Of a stretch of DNA of 10,606 nt, positions 1 through 6,163 are shown piece after piece. Within the stretch, counting starts at the first letter, position 1, and every line of letters begins with the position of its first letter. The position numbers and the translations under genes are program-made. The notes under the pieces are model-generated. The model was not told the origin of the DNA. It ran no database searches and saw nothing but the letters and a program-made list of their open reading frames with translations. The stretch is from assembly GCA_937880175.1 (NCBI GenBank), contig CALFLO010000091.1:1-10606 (forward strand). The letters run 5' to 3'. This stretch comes from an uncultured Gluconobacter sp. (GTDB lineage: Bacteria; Pseudomonadota; Alphaproteobacteria; Acetobacterales; Acetobacteraceae).

Positions 1-48
1 CGACATGACGTCGAGTCTCGTGGGCTCGGAGATGTGTATAAGAGACAG
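1..48 (+). other. Sequencing adapter (Nextera) left at contig end
   Basis: Bases 15-48 match the 34-base Illumina Nextera read-2 adapter exactly. They end in the 19-base Tn5 mosaic end AGATGTGTATAAGAGACAG at 30-48. Bases 7-14 (GACGTCGA) sit where the i7 index belongs and, from memory, equal the adapter form of Nextera XT index N729. Bases 1-6 resemble the end of the P7 stem with one mismatch. Genomic sequence starts at 49. This is untrimmed library sequence, not biology, and no transposon should be annotated here. Confidence 0.97.
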
Positions 49-209
49 CCCTGACCCCCACGCAGCGCTCCGCCAAGAAGCGGGCTCTGGCAAAGGCGTC
101 CGGCGCAGAAGTCCTGATGCTTTCGGGTGCGACGCAGGAAGGACTGCCTGAACTGCTGCGCCTGCTTCAGGATCGTGTGACGGCCGCCAAACAGGATCGG
201 CAGGGATGA
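49..209 (+). CDS. obg: GTPase Obg, C-terminal fragment (5' end missing)
   Basis: This is the last 52 or so codons of an Obg/CgtA-type GTPase, a ribosome-associated protein involved in 50S assembly and growth control. The reading frame from 51 gives LTPTQRSAKKRALAKASGAE followed by LMLSGATQEGLPELL. The SGATQEGL stretch fits the G5 motif of the Obg G domain and the helix after it. The TGA at 207-209 overlaps the proB start in an ATGA, so the two genes are probably translationally coupled. Obg followed by proB is a common order in alphaproteobacteria. The N-terminal Obg fold and G1-G4 lie beyond the contig edge; the gene is cut by the assembly and not broken in the genome. The frame has a normal stop, and the protein ends without the long C-terminal domain seen in some Obg proteins. 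Confidence 0.85.
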
Positions 210-1342
210 TCGCTCCGGCTTCTGCTCCTCGTCTGGCGCAGGGCCGCCGGATTGTCATCAAAGTCGGAAGCGCGCTTCTGGTTGACTCCGCCAATGCCAG
301 CCTGCGTCAGGCGTGGCTGCAAAGCGTATGTGCGGACATTGCTGAACTGCGCGCCCGGGGCGCGGAGGTTATTGTGGTGTCTTCGGGCGCTATTTCCCTT
401 GCAAGACATCGCCTTGGCCTGACATCGCGCCGTCTGCGACTGGATGAAAAGCAGGCCATGGCCAGTGTCGGCCAGATTGGACTGGCACAGGGCTGGAGTG
501 CGGCCCTCGCCGACCATGATCTGGTGGCGGCCCAGCTGCTGCTGACCCCGGATGACACGGAAAACCGTGAGCGCCACCTCAATGCCCGCGCCACGCTCCA
601 GACCCTGCTTGATCTGGGGTGCGTTCCGGTCATCAATGAAAACGATGCCATCGCAACCGGCGAAATCCGCTTCGGCGACAACGACCGGCTGGGCGCGCGC
701 GTGGCCCAGATGACCGGTGCCGACTGTCTGGTGCTGCTCTCTGATATCGACGGACTCTATACGGCGGACCCGCGACAGGATCCGTCTGCACAGCATATTC
801 CCGTTGTCGTACAGATGACGGATGAGATCATGGCCATGGGGGGGGAACCGCCGCCGGGTTATTCATCCGGTGGAATGCGGACGAAACTCCTCGCCGCGCG
901 AATTGCAACGCGTGCGGGTGCGAACATGGTCATCGCAGCCGGACAGGAACACCATCCCCTCCGCCGATTACAGGATGGCGGTCTGTGTACGTGGTTTCTG
1001 GCGCAGACGGATGCCGGATCGGCCCGCAAACGCTGGATTGGCAGCAGCCTTCAGCCGAAGGGCTCACTCACGATCGACGCGGGCGCCCGTCGCGCCCTTG
1101 ACGATGGCGCTTCCCTCCTGCCCGCAGGCGTGACCGGACTTGACGGCAGTTTCGGACGCGGCGATCTCGTCGTCATCCGGGAGGCTGACGGGGCTATTAT
1201 CGGACGCGGCCTGATTGCCTATGACTCGGAAGAGAGCCAGAAACTGATCGGCCATCGTTCCGGAGAAATGGAGCAGTTGCTCGGCTATCGCGGACGTGAT
1301 GCCCTGATCCATCGGGATGATCTCGCCCTCGATCACCCCTGA
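206..1342 (+). CDS. proB: Glutamate 5-kinase (ProB) with PUA domain
   Basis: Phosphorylates L-glutamate with ATP to gamma-glutamyl phosphate, the first and normally proline-inhibited step of proline synthesis; cytosolic. The 378 residues fit the family (E. coli ProB is 367). The amino-acid kinase domain spans about 13-260: IVIKVGS at 16-22 (phosphate-binding Lys19), SSGA at 59-62, NEND at 144-147, FGDNDRLGARVA at 156-167 and SSGGMRTK at 220-227, which binds nucleotide. A PUA domain follows at about 281-366. The ATG at 206 overlaps the obg stop, and AGGA at 193-196 lies 9 bases upstream, so this start is secure. A run of eight G at 838-845 encodes Met-Gly-Gly and leaves the frame intact. The gene ends convergently with the minus-strand gene at 1373, with 30 bases between them and no clear terminator. 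proA is not in the window. Confidence 0.96.
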   Translation: MIAPASAPRLAQGRRIVIKVGSALLVDSANASLRQAWLQSVCADIAELRARGAEVIVVSSGAISLARHRLGLTSRRLRLDEKQAMASVGQIGLAQGWSAALADHDLVAAQLLLTPDDTENRERHLNARATLQTLLDLGCVPVINENDAIATGEIRFGDNDRLGARVAQMTGADCLVLLSDIDGLYTADPRQDPSAQHIPVVVQMTDEIMAMGGEPPPGYSSGGMRTKLLAARIATRAGANMVIAAGQEHHPLRRLQDGGLCTWFLAQTDAGSARKRWIGSSLQPKGSLTIDAGARRALDDGASLLPAGVTGLDGSFGRGDLVVIREADGAIIGRGLIAYDSEESQKLIGHRSGEMEQLLGYRGRDALIHRDDLALDHP

Positions 1343-1372
1343 CAGGCTGAAGGCCCGTCTCCCGGAAGACTC

Positions 1373-1969
1373 TTAATTTCTGGGAGGCCAGCGCAGCTTG
1401 GGTTCCGCGCGGGACCGGTAAGCGTCTTCTTCGACGGCCGGCCTGCCGGCCACCTTCCTGTCCATGCTTCGCCCCAGTGGCTGGCGTACAGGCGAAGGCA
1501 AGTCCTGCTCCCACGGAGCCCGGGTCCACGCCCTCTCGGAGCGGTCGGCCCCCTCTTCCCTTACGGTATATTCCGATGGCTGGCCGCGCCGGGGCAGAGT
1601 CTCAGGATCCCGCAGCCCCGGACCGTCCTCATAGGAGGGCAGATCGGGACGCAGGCCTCGCACAGGCGTCAGATACTCTTCATCCGGCAGGGTTGTCTGC
1701 GGCTGGGCCAGACGTGTCTCAGGCTCCGCGACGACCTGCCTGTCTGATGCAGCAGGCAGACTGTCCGGCCGTGTTGAAACCGCAAGGCGCAGGTTGAGCG
1801 CCCGCAGTTCCGCGCGCATTTCAGCAATCTGGAACTCCAGATCCTGCAAGCGGGGCTTGGTTCCGAAAACGGCGAAGGGCATGCAGAGCAGCGCCAGCGC
1901 AAACAGGGCGGCTACCACGGCCAGGCACCCGAAGGCCCAGCCAGGCAGCCATGAAAAATCAGACATCAT
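1373..1969 (-). CDS. Membrane-anchored coiled-coil protein, unknown function
   Basis: Not recognised as a named family. The 198-residue product begins MMSDFSWLPGWAFG and has one strongly hydrophobic segment at about 12-36. A heptad-like helix follows at about 41-64 (LQDLEFQIAEMRAELRALNL), typical of a short coiled coil. The remaining 130 residues are rich in Pro, Arg, Glu and Asp, look disordered, and end in PKLRWPPRN. This suggests a single-pass anchor with a flexible tail. It lies 54 bases downstream of gapR on the same strand and may be co-transcribed, although a 6-bp hairpin sits between them. No good Shine-Dalgarno sequence precedes either ATG (1969 or 1966); the upstream bases read GGCCTCCTT. 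That weakens the start but not the gene, since the TM-plus-coil layout is unlikely by chance. It is probably lineage-specific to Acetobacteraceae (inference). Confidence 0.7.
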   Translation of the reverse strand: MMSDFSWLPGWAFGCLAVVAALFALALLCMPFAVFGTKPRLQDLEFQIAEMRAELRALNLRLAVSTRPDSLPAASDRQVVAEPETRLAQPQTTLPDEEYLTPVRGLRPDLPSYEDGPGLRDPETLPRRGQPSEYTVREEGADRSERAWTRAPWEQDLPSPVRQPLGRSMDRKVAGRPAVEEDAYRSRAEPKLRWPPRN

Positions 1970-2008
1970 AAGGAGGCCTGGTCCAGTCTGAAGGGGACGC
2001 GTTCGGGT

Positions 2009-2023
2009 TTCCGGAGACCGGAA
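2009..2023 (-). other. Short stem-loop just after the gapR stop
   Basis: TTCCGG and CCGGAA form a perfect 6-bp inverted repeat around a 3-base loop, starting one base past the gapR TAA on the minus strand. No T tract follows (the transcript continues ACCCGAAC), so it is not a standard intrinsic terminator. It may protect the gapR mRNA 3' end or partly separate gapR from the next gene. Confidence 0.35.
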
Positions 2024-2290
2024 TTACATCCCAAGGGCACGCCGATAGATATCGAGCAGCGTCTCCTGCTCCTCGATCTCGGCCGGCTCCTGCTTGCGCA
2101 GACGGATGATCTGCTTGATCACCTTCACGTCAAACCCGGCGGACTTGGCTTCGGAGAAAATGTCCTTGATGTCCCCGGCCAGAGCCTTGCGCTCTTCTTC
2201 CAGACGCTCGACGCGCTCGATGATGGAGCGCAGACGATCCGCAGCGATCCCGCCTGTGGCAGCGCCTTCGCTTTTGCTTTCTGCATCCAT
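2024..2290 (-). CDS. gapR: GapR family nucleoid protein (DUF2312)
   Basis: Small basic-acidic helical protein of the GapR/DUF2312 family. In Caulobacter, GapR binds A+T-rich, overtwisted DNA ahead of replication and transcription forks and helps topoisomerases. The 88 residues match the family length (about 89). The conserved core is visible: ADRLRSIIERVERLEEERK at about 17-35 (coiled-coil dimer helix), DIKDIFSEAKSAGFDVKVIKQIIRLRK at about 40-66, and the LLDIYRRALGM end. The frame is open upstream to an ATG at 2362, but I place the start at 2290. AGGAAGG ends 9 bases upstream there, and the protein then begins MDAESKSEG, whereas the extra 24 residues look unlike the family. It is divergent from zwf, with its own likely promoter at 2374-2401. 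Confidence 0.9.
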   Translation of the reverse strand: MDAESKSEGAATGGIAADRLRSIIERVERLEEERKALAGDIKDIFSEAKSAGFDVKVIKQIIRLRKQEPAEIEEQETLLDIYRRALGM

Positions 2291-2373
2291 GTCCGGTTTC
2301 CTTCCTGAGGCGTAAGTCTTGGCTAGTGGGCTGTCTTTCCCGGCGCTGCGTGAACACAGCATCCGCCGCGCGG

Positions 2374-2401
2374 CTTATCGTGATGAGGGCGGGACGGTCA
2401 A
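2374..2401 (-). promoter_or_regulatory. Candidate gapR promoter
   Basis: Read on the minus strand, TTGACC (2401-2396) is followed after 16 bases by GATAAG (2379-2374), five and four matches to the -35 and -10 consensus. Transcription would start near 2367 and give a 5' leader of about 75 bases. Prediction by eye only. Confidence 0.4.
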
Positions 2402-2476
2402 CGGAATTATGTGCACGTTTCATGAACGCGTGAGCATGACGAAGCTTTTCTCCCGATGTCGTGCAGGGCTCATCCC

Positions 2477-2507
2477 TTGACAGAAAGGCCTCTGACAGGG
2501 AACTAGA
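2477..2507 (+). promoter_or_regulatory. Candidate zwf promoter
   Basis: TTGACA at 2477-2482 is a perfect -35 hexamer. The matching -10 is poor: GAACTA or ACTAGA at 2500-2507, 17-19 bases downstream. Initiation would fall near 2512, just where the structured leader begins. The strong -35 with a weak -10 could point to an activator or to alphaproteobacterial sigma-70 tolerance (inference). Confidence 0.35.
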
Positions 2508-2511
2508 CGGT

Positions 2512-2559
2512 GCCCGAAAGGGCCTGAACCCTAACCCTTTTTTCCCGGTCTGCGGGTTC
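2512..2559 (+). promoter_or_regulatory. Structured zwf 5' leader with competing hairpins
   Basis: Two overlapping stems use the same bases. GCCC-GAAA-GGGC at 2512-2523 is a 4-bp stem with a GNRA loop. AAAGGG at 2517-2522 can instead pair with CCCTTT at 2535-2540, leaving a T tract that ends at 2543, which is terminator-like. A third pairing, GAACCC 2526-2531 with GGGTTC 2554-2559, would conflict with the terminator-like stem because it encloses only its 3' arm. This is the layout of an attenuator, but stems are short and no ligand or leader peptide is evident. The rest of 2291-2579 holds the two promoters and nothing else I can name. Confidence 0.3.
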
Positions 2560-2579
2560 GAGAGGTCAGAGAGTCTTCC

Positions 2580-4049
2580 ATGGAACATTTCCAGCAGGTC
2601 GAGCCCTTCGACTATGTCATCTTCGGCGCCACTGGCGATCTCACGATGCGCAAGCTGCTGCCCGCGCTCTATAACCGTTTCCGGATGGGCCAGATTCCAG
2701 ATGATGCCTGCATCATCGGAGCCGCCCGGACGGACCTGGAACGGGAAGCCTATGTCGCCCGAGCCCGCGATGCGCTTCAGCGGTTTCTGCCGTCTGATAT
2801 CCTGACTCCGGGACTGGTGGACCGTTTTCTGGCCCGCCTCGATTATGTGACGCTGGACAGCAGCCGCGAGGGCACCCAGTGGGACGCCCTGAAGTCGCTG
2901 CTGGCCAAGGCGCAGCCCGATCGGGTCCGGGTCTATTATTTCGCAACCGCGCCACAGCTTTACGCCAGCATCTGCGAAAACCTGAACCGCTACGGGCTGA
3001 TCACCGCCAATTCGCGGGTCGTTCTCGAAAAGCCGATCGGGACGAACATGGCCACCGCCACCGCCATCAATGACGGGGTCGGCCAGTATTTCCCGGAAAA
3101 GCAGATCTACCGGATCGACCATTATCTTGGAAAAGAGACGGTCCAGAACGTTCTCGCCCTGCGCTTTGCCAATCCGCTCATGAGTGCGGCCTGGTCGGGC
3201 GAACATATCGAGAGCGTGCAGATCACGGCAGTCGAGACCGTCGGTGTTGAAGGCCGCGCGGCCTATTACGACACGTCCGGTGCGCTTCGTGACATGATCC
3301 AGAACCACCTGCTTCAGGTGCTGTGTCTGGTTGCTATGGAAGCCCCCGATTCCCTTGAGGCCGATGCTGTCCGCAACGCCAAGCTGGCGGTCCTGAACGC
3401 CCTGCGCCCGATCACTGACGCCACGGCAGCCACCGAGACGGTCCGTGCGCAGTATACGGCCGGCGTCGTCGGCGGTGAAAATGTGCCTGGCTACCTCGAA
3501 GAGCTCGGCCAGCCCAGCACCACGGAAACCTATGCGGCGATCTGCACATGGGTGGACACACCACGCTGGAAAGACGTGCCTTTCTACATCCGCACAGCCA
3601 AACGCTCGGGACGCAAGGTCAGCGAGATCGTCGTGACGTTCCGCCCGGCCGCAACCACCATGTTCGGCGAGACCCCGGCCAGCAACAGGCTTGTCCTGCG
3701 CATCCAGCCCAACGAAGGCGTGGACCTGCAGCTGAACGTCAAGAACCCGGCGCTGGACGTTTTCAACCTGCGCACGGCAGACCTCGACACGTCCATCCGC
3801 ATGGAAGGCGGTCTGCCGTTCCCGGATTCCTACGAGCGCCTTCTTCTCGACGCCGTTCGGGGTGATCCGGTCCTGTTCATCCGCCGCGACGAAGTCGAGG
3901 CGGCATGGCGCTGGGCCGAGCCGGTTCTGGATGCATGGAAGCATGACAAAGTTCCCATGCAGACCTACAGTGCAGGCTCCTACGGACCTGAACAGGCGAC
4001 GCAGCTGCTCGCCCGGCACGGCGACACATGGCATGAAGCCTCGGAGTAA
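2580..4049 (+). CDS. zwf: Glucose-6-phosphate 1-dehydrogenase (Zwf)
   Basis: Oxidises glucose 6-phosphate to 6-phosphogluconolactone with NAD(P)+, the entry step of the oxidative pentose phosphate pathway; cytosolic. The 489 residues are typical. The Rossmann nucleotide site GATGDL is at 16-21, and EKPIG, with the substrate-contacting Lys151, at 150-154. The signature RIDHYLGKE is at 178-186, with Asp180 and His181. The catalytic-base His243 lies in QNHLLQ (compare Asp177, His178 and His240 of the Leuconostoc enzyme). The C-terminal beta+alpha domain runs from about 190 to the end. The ATG at 2580 gives MEHFQQVEPFDYVIFGATGD, the usual short lead into the fold. The Shine-Dalgarno sequence is weak (AGAGAG near 2568-2573). 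The stop is 6 bases before the next start, so the pair is probably an operon. No pgl or gnd follows, unlike many zwf operons. Confidence 0.97.
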   Translation: MEHFQQVEPFDYVIFGATGDLTMRKLLPALYNRFRMGQIPDDACIIGAARTDLEREAYVARARDALQRFLPSDILTPGLVDRFLARLDYVTLDSSREGTQWDALKSLLAKAQPDRVRVYYFATAPQLYASICENLNRYGLITANSRVVLEKPIGTNMATATAINDGVGQYFPEKQIYRIDHYLGKETVQNVLALRFANPLMSAAWSGEHIESVQITAVETVGVEGRAAYYDTSGALRDMIQNHLLQVLCLVAMEAPDSLEADAVRNAKLAVLNALRPITDATAATETVRAQYTAGVVGGENVPGYLEELGQPSTTETYAAICTWVDTPRWKDVPFYIRTAKRSGRKVSEIVVTFRPAATTMFGETPASNRLVLRIQPNEGVDLQLNVKNPALDVFNLRTADLDTSIRMEGGLPFPDSYERLLLDAVRGDPVLFIRRDEVEAAWRWAEPVLDAWKHDKVPMQTYSAGSYGPEQATQLLARHGDTWHEASE

Positions 4050-4055
4050 CCACAT

Positions 4056-4526
4056 TTGAACGACGACAAAAGCGCAACGCCCCATCTGGGCCGCGCGCCA
4101 GGCCGCGGTCCACGCCGGCAGCCCCGCAGCTTCAAACAACTTCTGCTGCGTCGGCTTCTGGTCGTCATCCCGGCTTTTCTGCTGATGTTCATCGCCGTCC
4201 GGACCGGATTGCTGGACATGTCCTACGACAAGATCACGTTCAGCAAGCTGAGCTGGTTCGACAACACGGCCCTGGTGGAGCATCTCCGTCTGGCCGTTGT
4301 GAAAGACAACCTGACGGACCTGCCCCGTAACTGCCTCGTCTTTGTCGTCAACGGCAATTCATCTGACAATACGCCGACGATGGATGTTCTCGGACGGCAC
4401 GGGAACGGTTGCCCCGGAACAACACCCTCGGCAGACAAGCTCTTCACCCTGAAGATCAATCGCTCGGAGCGGACGGTTCAGACAGATTCAGGAACGCCCG
4501 GCGCGTTCCACGACCTGCCCCTGTAA
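4056..4526 (+). CDS. Small single-pass membrane protein downstream of zwf, unknown function
   Basis: I do not recognise a family. The 156-residue product has a basic N-terminus (residues 1-33, many Arg) and one hydrophobic helix at about 34-49 (LLVVIPAFLLMFIAV). About 105 residues follow, predicted outside the membrane by the positive-inside rule. That part carries two cysteines, Cys93 and Cys119, that could form a disulfide. The start is TTG at 4056: GGAG at 4043-4046 lies 9 bases upstream and overlaps the end of zwf, and the next in-frame Met codons fall inside or after the membrane helix. Only 6 bases separate it from the zwf stop, so it should be co-transcribed and possibly coupled with zwf. 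The rare start implies low expression. An envelope role linked to zwf is conceivable, but nothing in the sequence proves it. Confidence 0.75.
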   Translation: MNDDKSATPHLGRAPGRGPRRQPRSFKQLLLRRLLVVIPAFLLMFIAVRTGLLDMSYDKITFSKLSWFDNTALVEHLRLAVVKDNLTDLPRNCLVFVVNGNSSDNTPTMDVLGRHGNGCPGTTPSADKLFTLKINRSERTVQTDSGTPGAFHDLPL

Positions 4527-4549
4527 CGCTTCCTCGGCAACGCTTCCCT

Positions 4550-4581
4550 GGCAGTGCGCCTCCCTAACGGGTCGCACTGCC
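4550..4581. terminator. Inverted repeat between convergent genes, possible bidirectional terminator
   Basis: GGCAGTGCG (4550-4558) and CGCACTGCC (4573-4581) form a perfect 9-bp stem with a 14-base loop. The loop contains the esterase stop codon (TAG, 4566-4564 on the minus strand). It sits where the zwf unit and the esterase meet head-on. Neither strand has a T tract after the stem, so it may need Rho or act mainly as a 3' stabiliser. Confidence 0.45.
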
Positions 4582-5559
4582 GTCGCGCGCAAAAACATCA
4601 CGCAGGAACATCCCCCCTTCCCGTAAAGCCTGACGCCCGTCCCGGAACAGCGCGTAGCCGTTCAGGAAGCCGTGAATCATGCGCGGAAAGTTTCTCAGCC
4701 TGACCGGCACGCCCGCCCCATCAAGACACCGGACATAAAGCTCCCCTTCCCCTCTGAGCGGATCAAACCCCGCTGTCACGATCATGGCAGGTGGAAGGTT
4801 CTGGAAACCGTCTGCCAGCAACGGCGAAAACGCAGGATCGAAAAGCTGCTCCGGGCTGCTCAGCGTCTGTCCGCAATACCAGTACAGAAGCTCCGCACTC
4901 AGCATGTAGCCTTCCGCATAGACCCTGCGTGAGGGCGGCACGAATGGCCCGCTCAGAGCCGGGTAGTAGAGAAGCTGGGCGCTGAGCGGGCGCAGCCCCC
5001 GCGCCTGCACCCATTGCGTCAGTGCAGCGGACAGATTGCCCCCCGCGCTGTCTCCCGCCACCGCAATGGGGACATCCTCGCCTACAGTCCTGAAAATCCA
5101 GTCCAGAGCAGCTTTGGCATCCTCCAGACCGGCCGGGAAACGATGCTCGGGTGCGAGCCGGTAGTCCAGCGAGAGCACCATCGCGCCTGACGCGGCCGCA
5201 AGGCGGCAGCAGATCCCGTGATGGGACACCAGATCGCAATGCACGAATCCGCCGCCATGCAGAAAAAGCACCACCCCCCGCACGTTTCCGCGCGGGCGAT
5301 ACAGGCGCGCAGTCCGGAAACCATCGGCTCCAGGCACTCGGATTTCACGCCATCGGCGGATCCTCAGCGAGGAGAGTCTGACCGGAAAACTCGGACGGCC
5401 TGTCACACGCCGGATCTGCCGCAGGATGTCCGCCGATGGCTGCACAGCGGGAATGGGCGGGATTTCATCCAGAGCGATCCGGCGGGGCGCAACACCGCGC
5501 CTGCGGCTCTGCCGGGCCAGCCAGAACAGGAAGAGGCGCAATGTCAGGGTCGGTCGCAT
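4564..5559 (-). CDS. HSL-family alpha/beta hydrolase (esterase/lipase)
   Basis: Carboxylesterase of the hormone-sensitive-lipase family (bacterial family IV, GDSAG subgroup), likely hydrolysing short- to medium-chain acyl esters; the natural substrate is unknown. The 331 residues show the oxyanion-hole motif HGGGF at 101-105, DYRLAPEHRFPAGLED at 132-147 and the nucleophile elbow GDSAGG at 169-174 (Ser171). The acid is Asp266 in FDPLRGEGE and the base His296 in MIHGFLN, so the triad is complete. The usual DPLRDE is DPLRGE here. An N-terminal cap of about 90 residues precedes the core. The first 17 residues are hydrophobic and basic, but I see no convincing cleavable signal. The gene is alone on the minus strand, convergent with the zwf unit and divergent from rnpB. 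It lacks a Shine-Dalgarno sequence and may be leaderless. Confidence 0.9.
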   Translation of the reverse strand: MRPTLTLRLFLFWLARQSRRRGVAPRRIALDEIPPIPAVQPSADILRQIRRVTGRPSFPVRLSSLRIRRWREIRVPGADGFRTARLYRPRGNVRGVVLFLHGGGFVHCDLVSHHGICCRLAAASGAMVLSLDYRLAPEHRFPAGLEDAKAALDWIFRTVGEDVPIAVAGDSAGGNLSAALTQWVQARGLRPLSAQLLYYPALSGPFVPPSRRVYAEGYMLSAELLYWYCGQTLSSPEQLFDPAFSPLLADGFQNLPPAMIVTAGFDPLRGEGELYVRCLDGAGVPVRLRNFPRMIHGFLNGYALFRDGRQALREGGMFLRDVFARDGSATR

Positions 5560-5565
5560 TTCGCC

Positions 5566-5594
5566 ATTATGCCGGGATCACGCCGGAAAGTCTG
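5566..5594 (-). promoter_or_regulatory. Candidate esterase promoter, very close to the start codon
   Basis: On the minus strand CATAAT (5571-5566) matches five of six -10 positions and lies 6 bases before the ATG. CAGACT, a weak -35, lies 17 bases upstream. Transcription would start at or next to the A of the ATG, giving a leaderless mRNA. The bases just before the ATG (GGCGAA) are no real ribosome binding site. Confidence 0.4.
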
Positions 5595-5597
5595 CCC

Positions 5598-5626
5598 TTG
5601 ACCCCACAGGCATCCCGGAGCAGTGT
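5598..5626 (+). promoter_or_regulatory. Candidate rnpB promoter
   Basis: TTGACC at 5598-5603 is followed after 17 bases by CAGTGT at 5621-5626, a weak -10 with A and T at the two most conserved positions. The start would be near 5633-5634, which coincides with the first base of the P1 helix of rnpB. That agreement is the main support. Confidence 0.5.
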
Positions 5627-5633
5627 CTGCGCC

Positions 5634-6050
5634 GCCAGACGGCTGGACGATCGCTGTGTGTGCGATGAGGATCGCACACAGGGAGGAAAGTCCGGGCTCC
5701 ATGGGAAGACGGTACCGGTTAATTGCCGGCGGGGGCGACCCCAGGGACAGTGCCACAGAAAACAGACCGCCCGCCGGGCTGTTTTCCACGCGATTTATCG
5801 CCGGGAAACATGTTGCGGGTAAGGGCGAAACGGTGCGGCAAGAGCGCACCGCATCTCCGGCAACGGCGATGGTCATGGTAAACCCTACCGGGAGCAAGAC
5901 CGAATAGGAACGGCAGGTGTCCGCAAGGAGACCGGGGGTTTCTCGCCCCGTCGTTCGGGTTGGTTGCGCGAGGCCTGCAGCAATGCAGGTCCCAGAGGAA
6001 TGATCGTCCCGCTTTCGGGCGGACAGAACCCGGCTTACAGGCCGTCTGGC
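5634..6050 (+). ncRNA. rnpB: RNase P RNA, bacterial class A
   Basis: Catalytic RNA of ribonuclease P, which with the RnpA protein removes 5' leaders from pre-tRNAs. The ends are set by a perfect 10-bp P1 helix: GCCAGACGGC 5634-5643 with GCCGTCTGGC 6041-6050. P3 is a perfect 10-bp hairpin at 5657-5680 with a GAGG loop. The universal core is present: GAGGAAAGTCCGGGCTC at 5683-5699 (5' strand of P4), the GGGAGCAAGACCGAATAGG region near 5890-5909, AGAGGAATGATCG at 5994-6006 and ACAGAACCCGGCTTA at 6023-6037 (3' strand of P4). GGTTGG at 5958-5963 fits the L15 GGUUNR motif that pairs with the tRNA CCA end. About 417 bases is normal for alphaproteobacteria. Open frames on either strand here are chance. 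No U-tract terminator is obvious after 6050. Confidence 0.97.
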
Positions 6051-6143
6051 ACCTCTGAAAAATCCGTTCTTCCAGTAATTGTTCCCCTCCACCAAGAAGA
6101 ACAAAAACAGAACAAATAACGGCAGGTATAGATCCGCCTTCGC

Positions 6144-6163
6144 GATTATCCCTGATAATCCCT
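6144..6163. repeat. Short dyad and 10-bp-period repeat upstream of mraZ
   Basis: GATTATC (6144-6150) and GATAATC (6154-6160) are perfect inverted repeats 3 bases apart. The same stretch holds TCCCT twice at 10-bp spacing (6149 and 6159), echoing the TCCCA triplet about 100 bases downstream. It may be a protein-binding site. It lies in the A+T-rich interval 6051-6240, where I see no gene. Confidence 0.4.

Noticed and set aside
30..48. Tn5 mosaic end as a genomic transposon end
   Set aside because: It is embedded in the full Nextera adapter with an index, at the extreme contig edge; it comes from library preparation.
167..796. Minus-strand open frame opposite proB
   Set aside because: It is antisense to a complete ProB kinase domain; the composition is that of a shadow frame.
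2291..2362. Longer gapR with start at 2362
   Set aside because: The additional 24 residues do not resemble the GapR family. The ATG at 2290 has a good AGGAAGG upstream and gives the family length.
2416..2428. CGTT-N5-AACG dyad upstream of zwf as an operator
   Set aside because: Only 4-bp arms; a match this short is expected by chance and nothing links it to a regulator.
2130..4283. Very long minus-strand open frame (717 codons) opposite zwf and gapR
   Set aside because: It is antisense to zwf, whose motifs are complete, and overlaps gapR in another frame. Its translation has no recognisable domain and is rich in Arg, Asp, Gln and Val, as expected for a shadow frame in G+C-rich DNA.
6066..6102. 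GTTCTTC/GAAGAAC inverted repeat as the rnpB terminator
   Set aside because: The stem is a weak A+T-rich 7 bp with a 23-base loop and no T tract after it.
5623..6104. Open frames on both strands across 5623-6104
   Set aside because: The interval is the RNase P RNA, shown by the P1 helix and universal core sequences, so coding potential is incidental.
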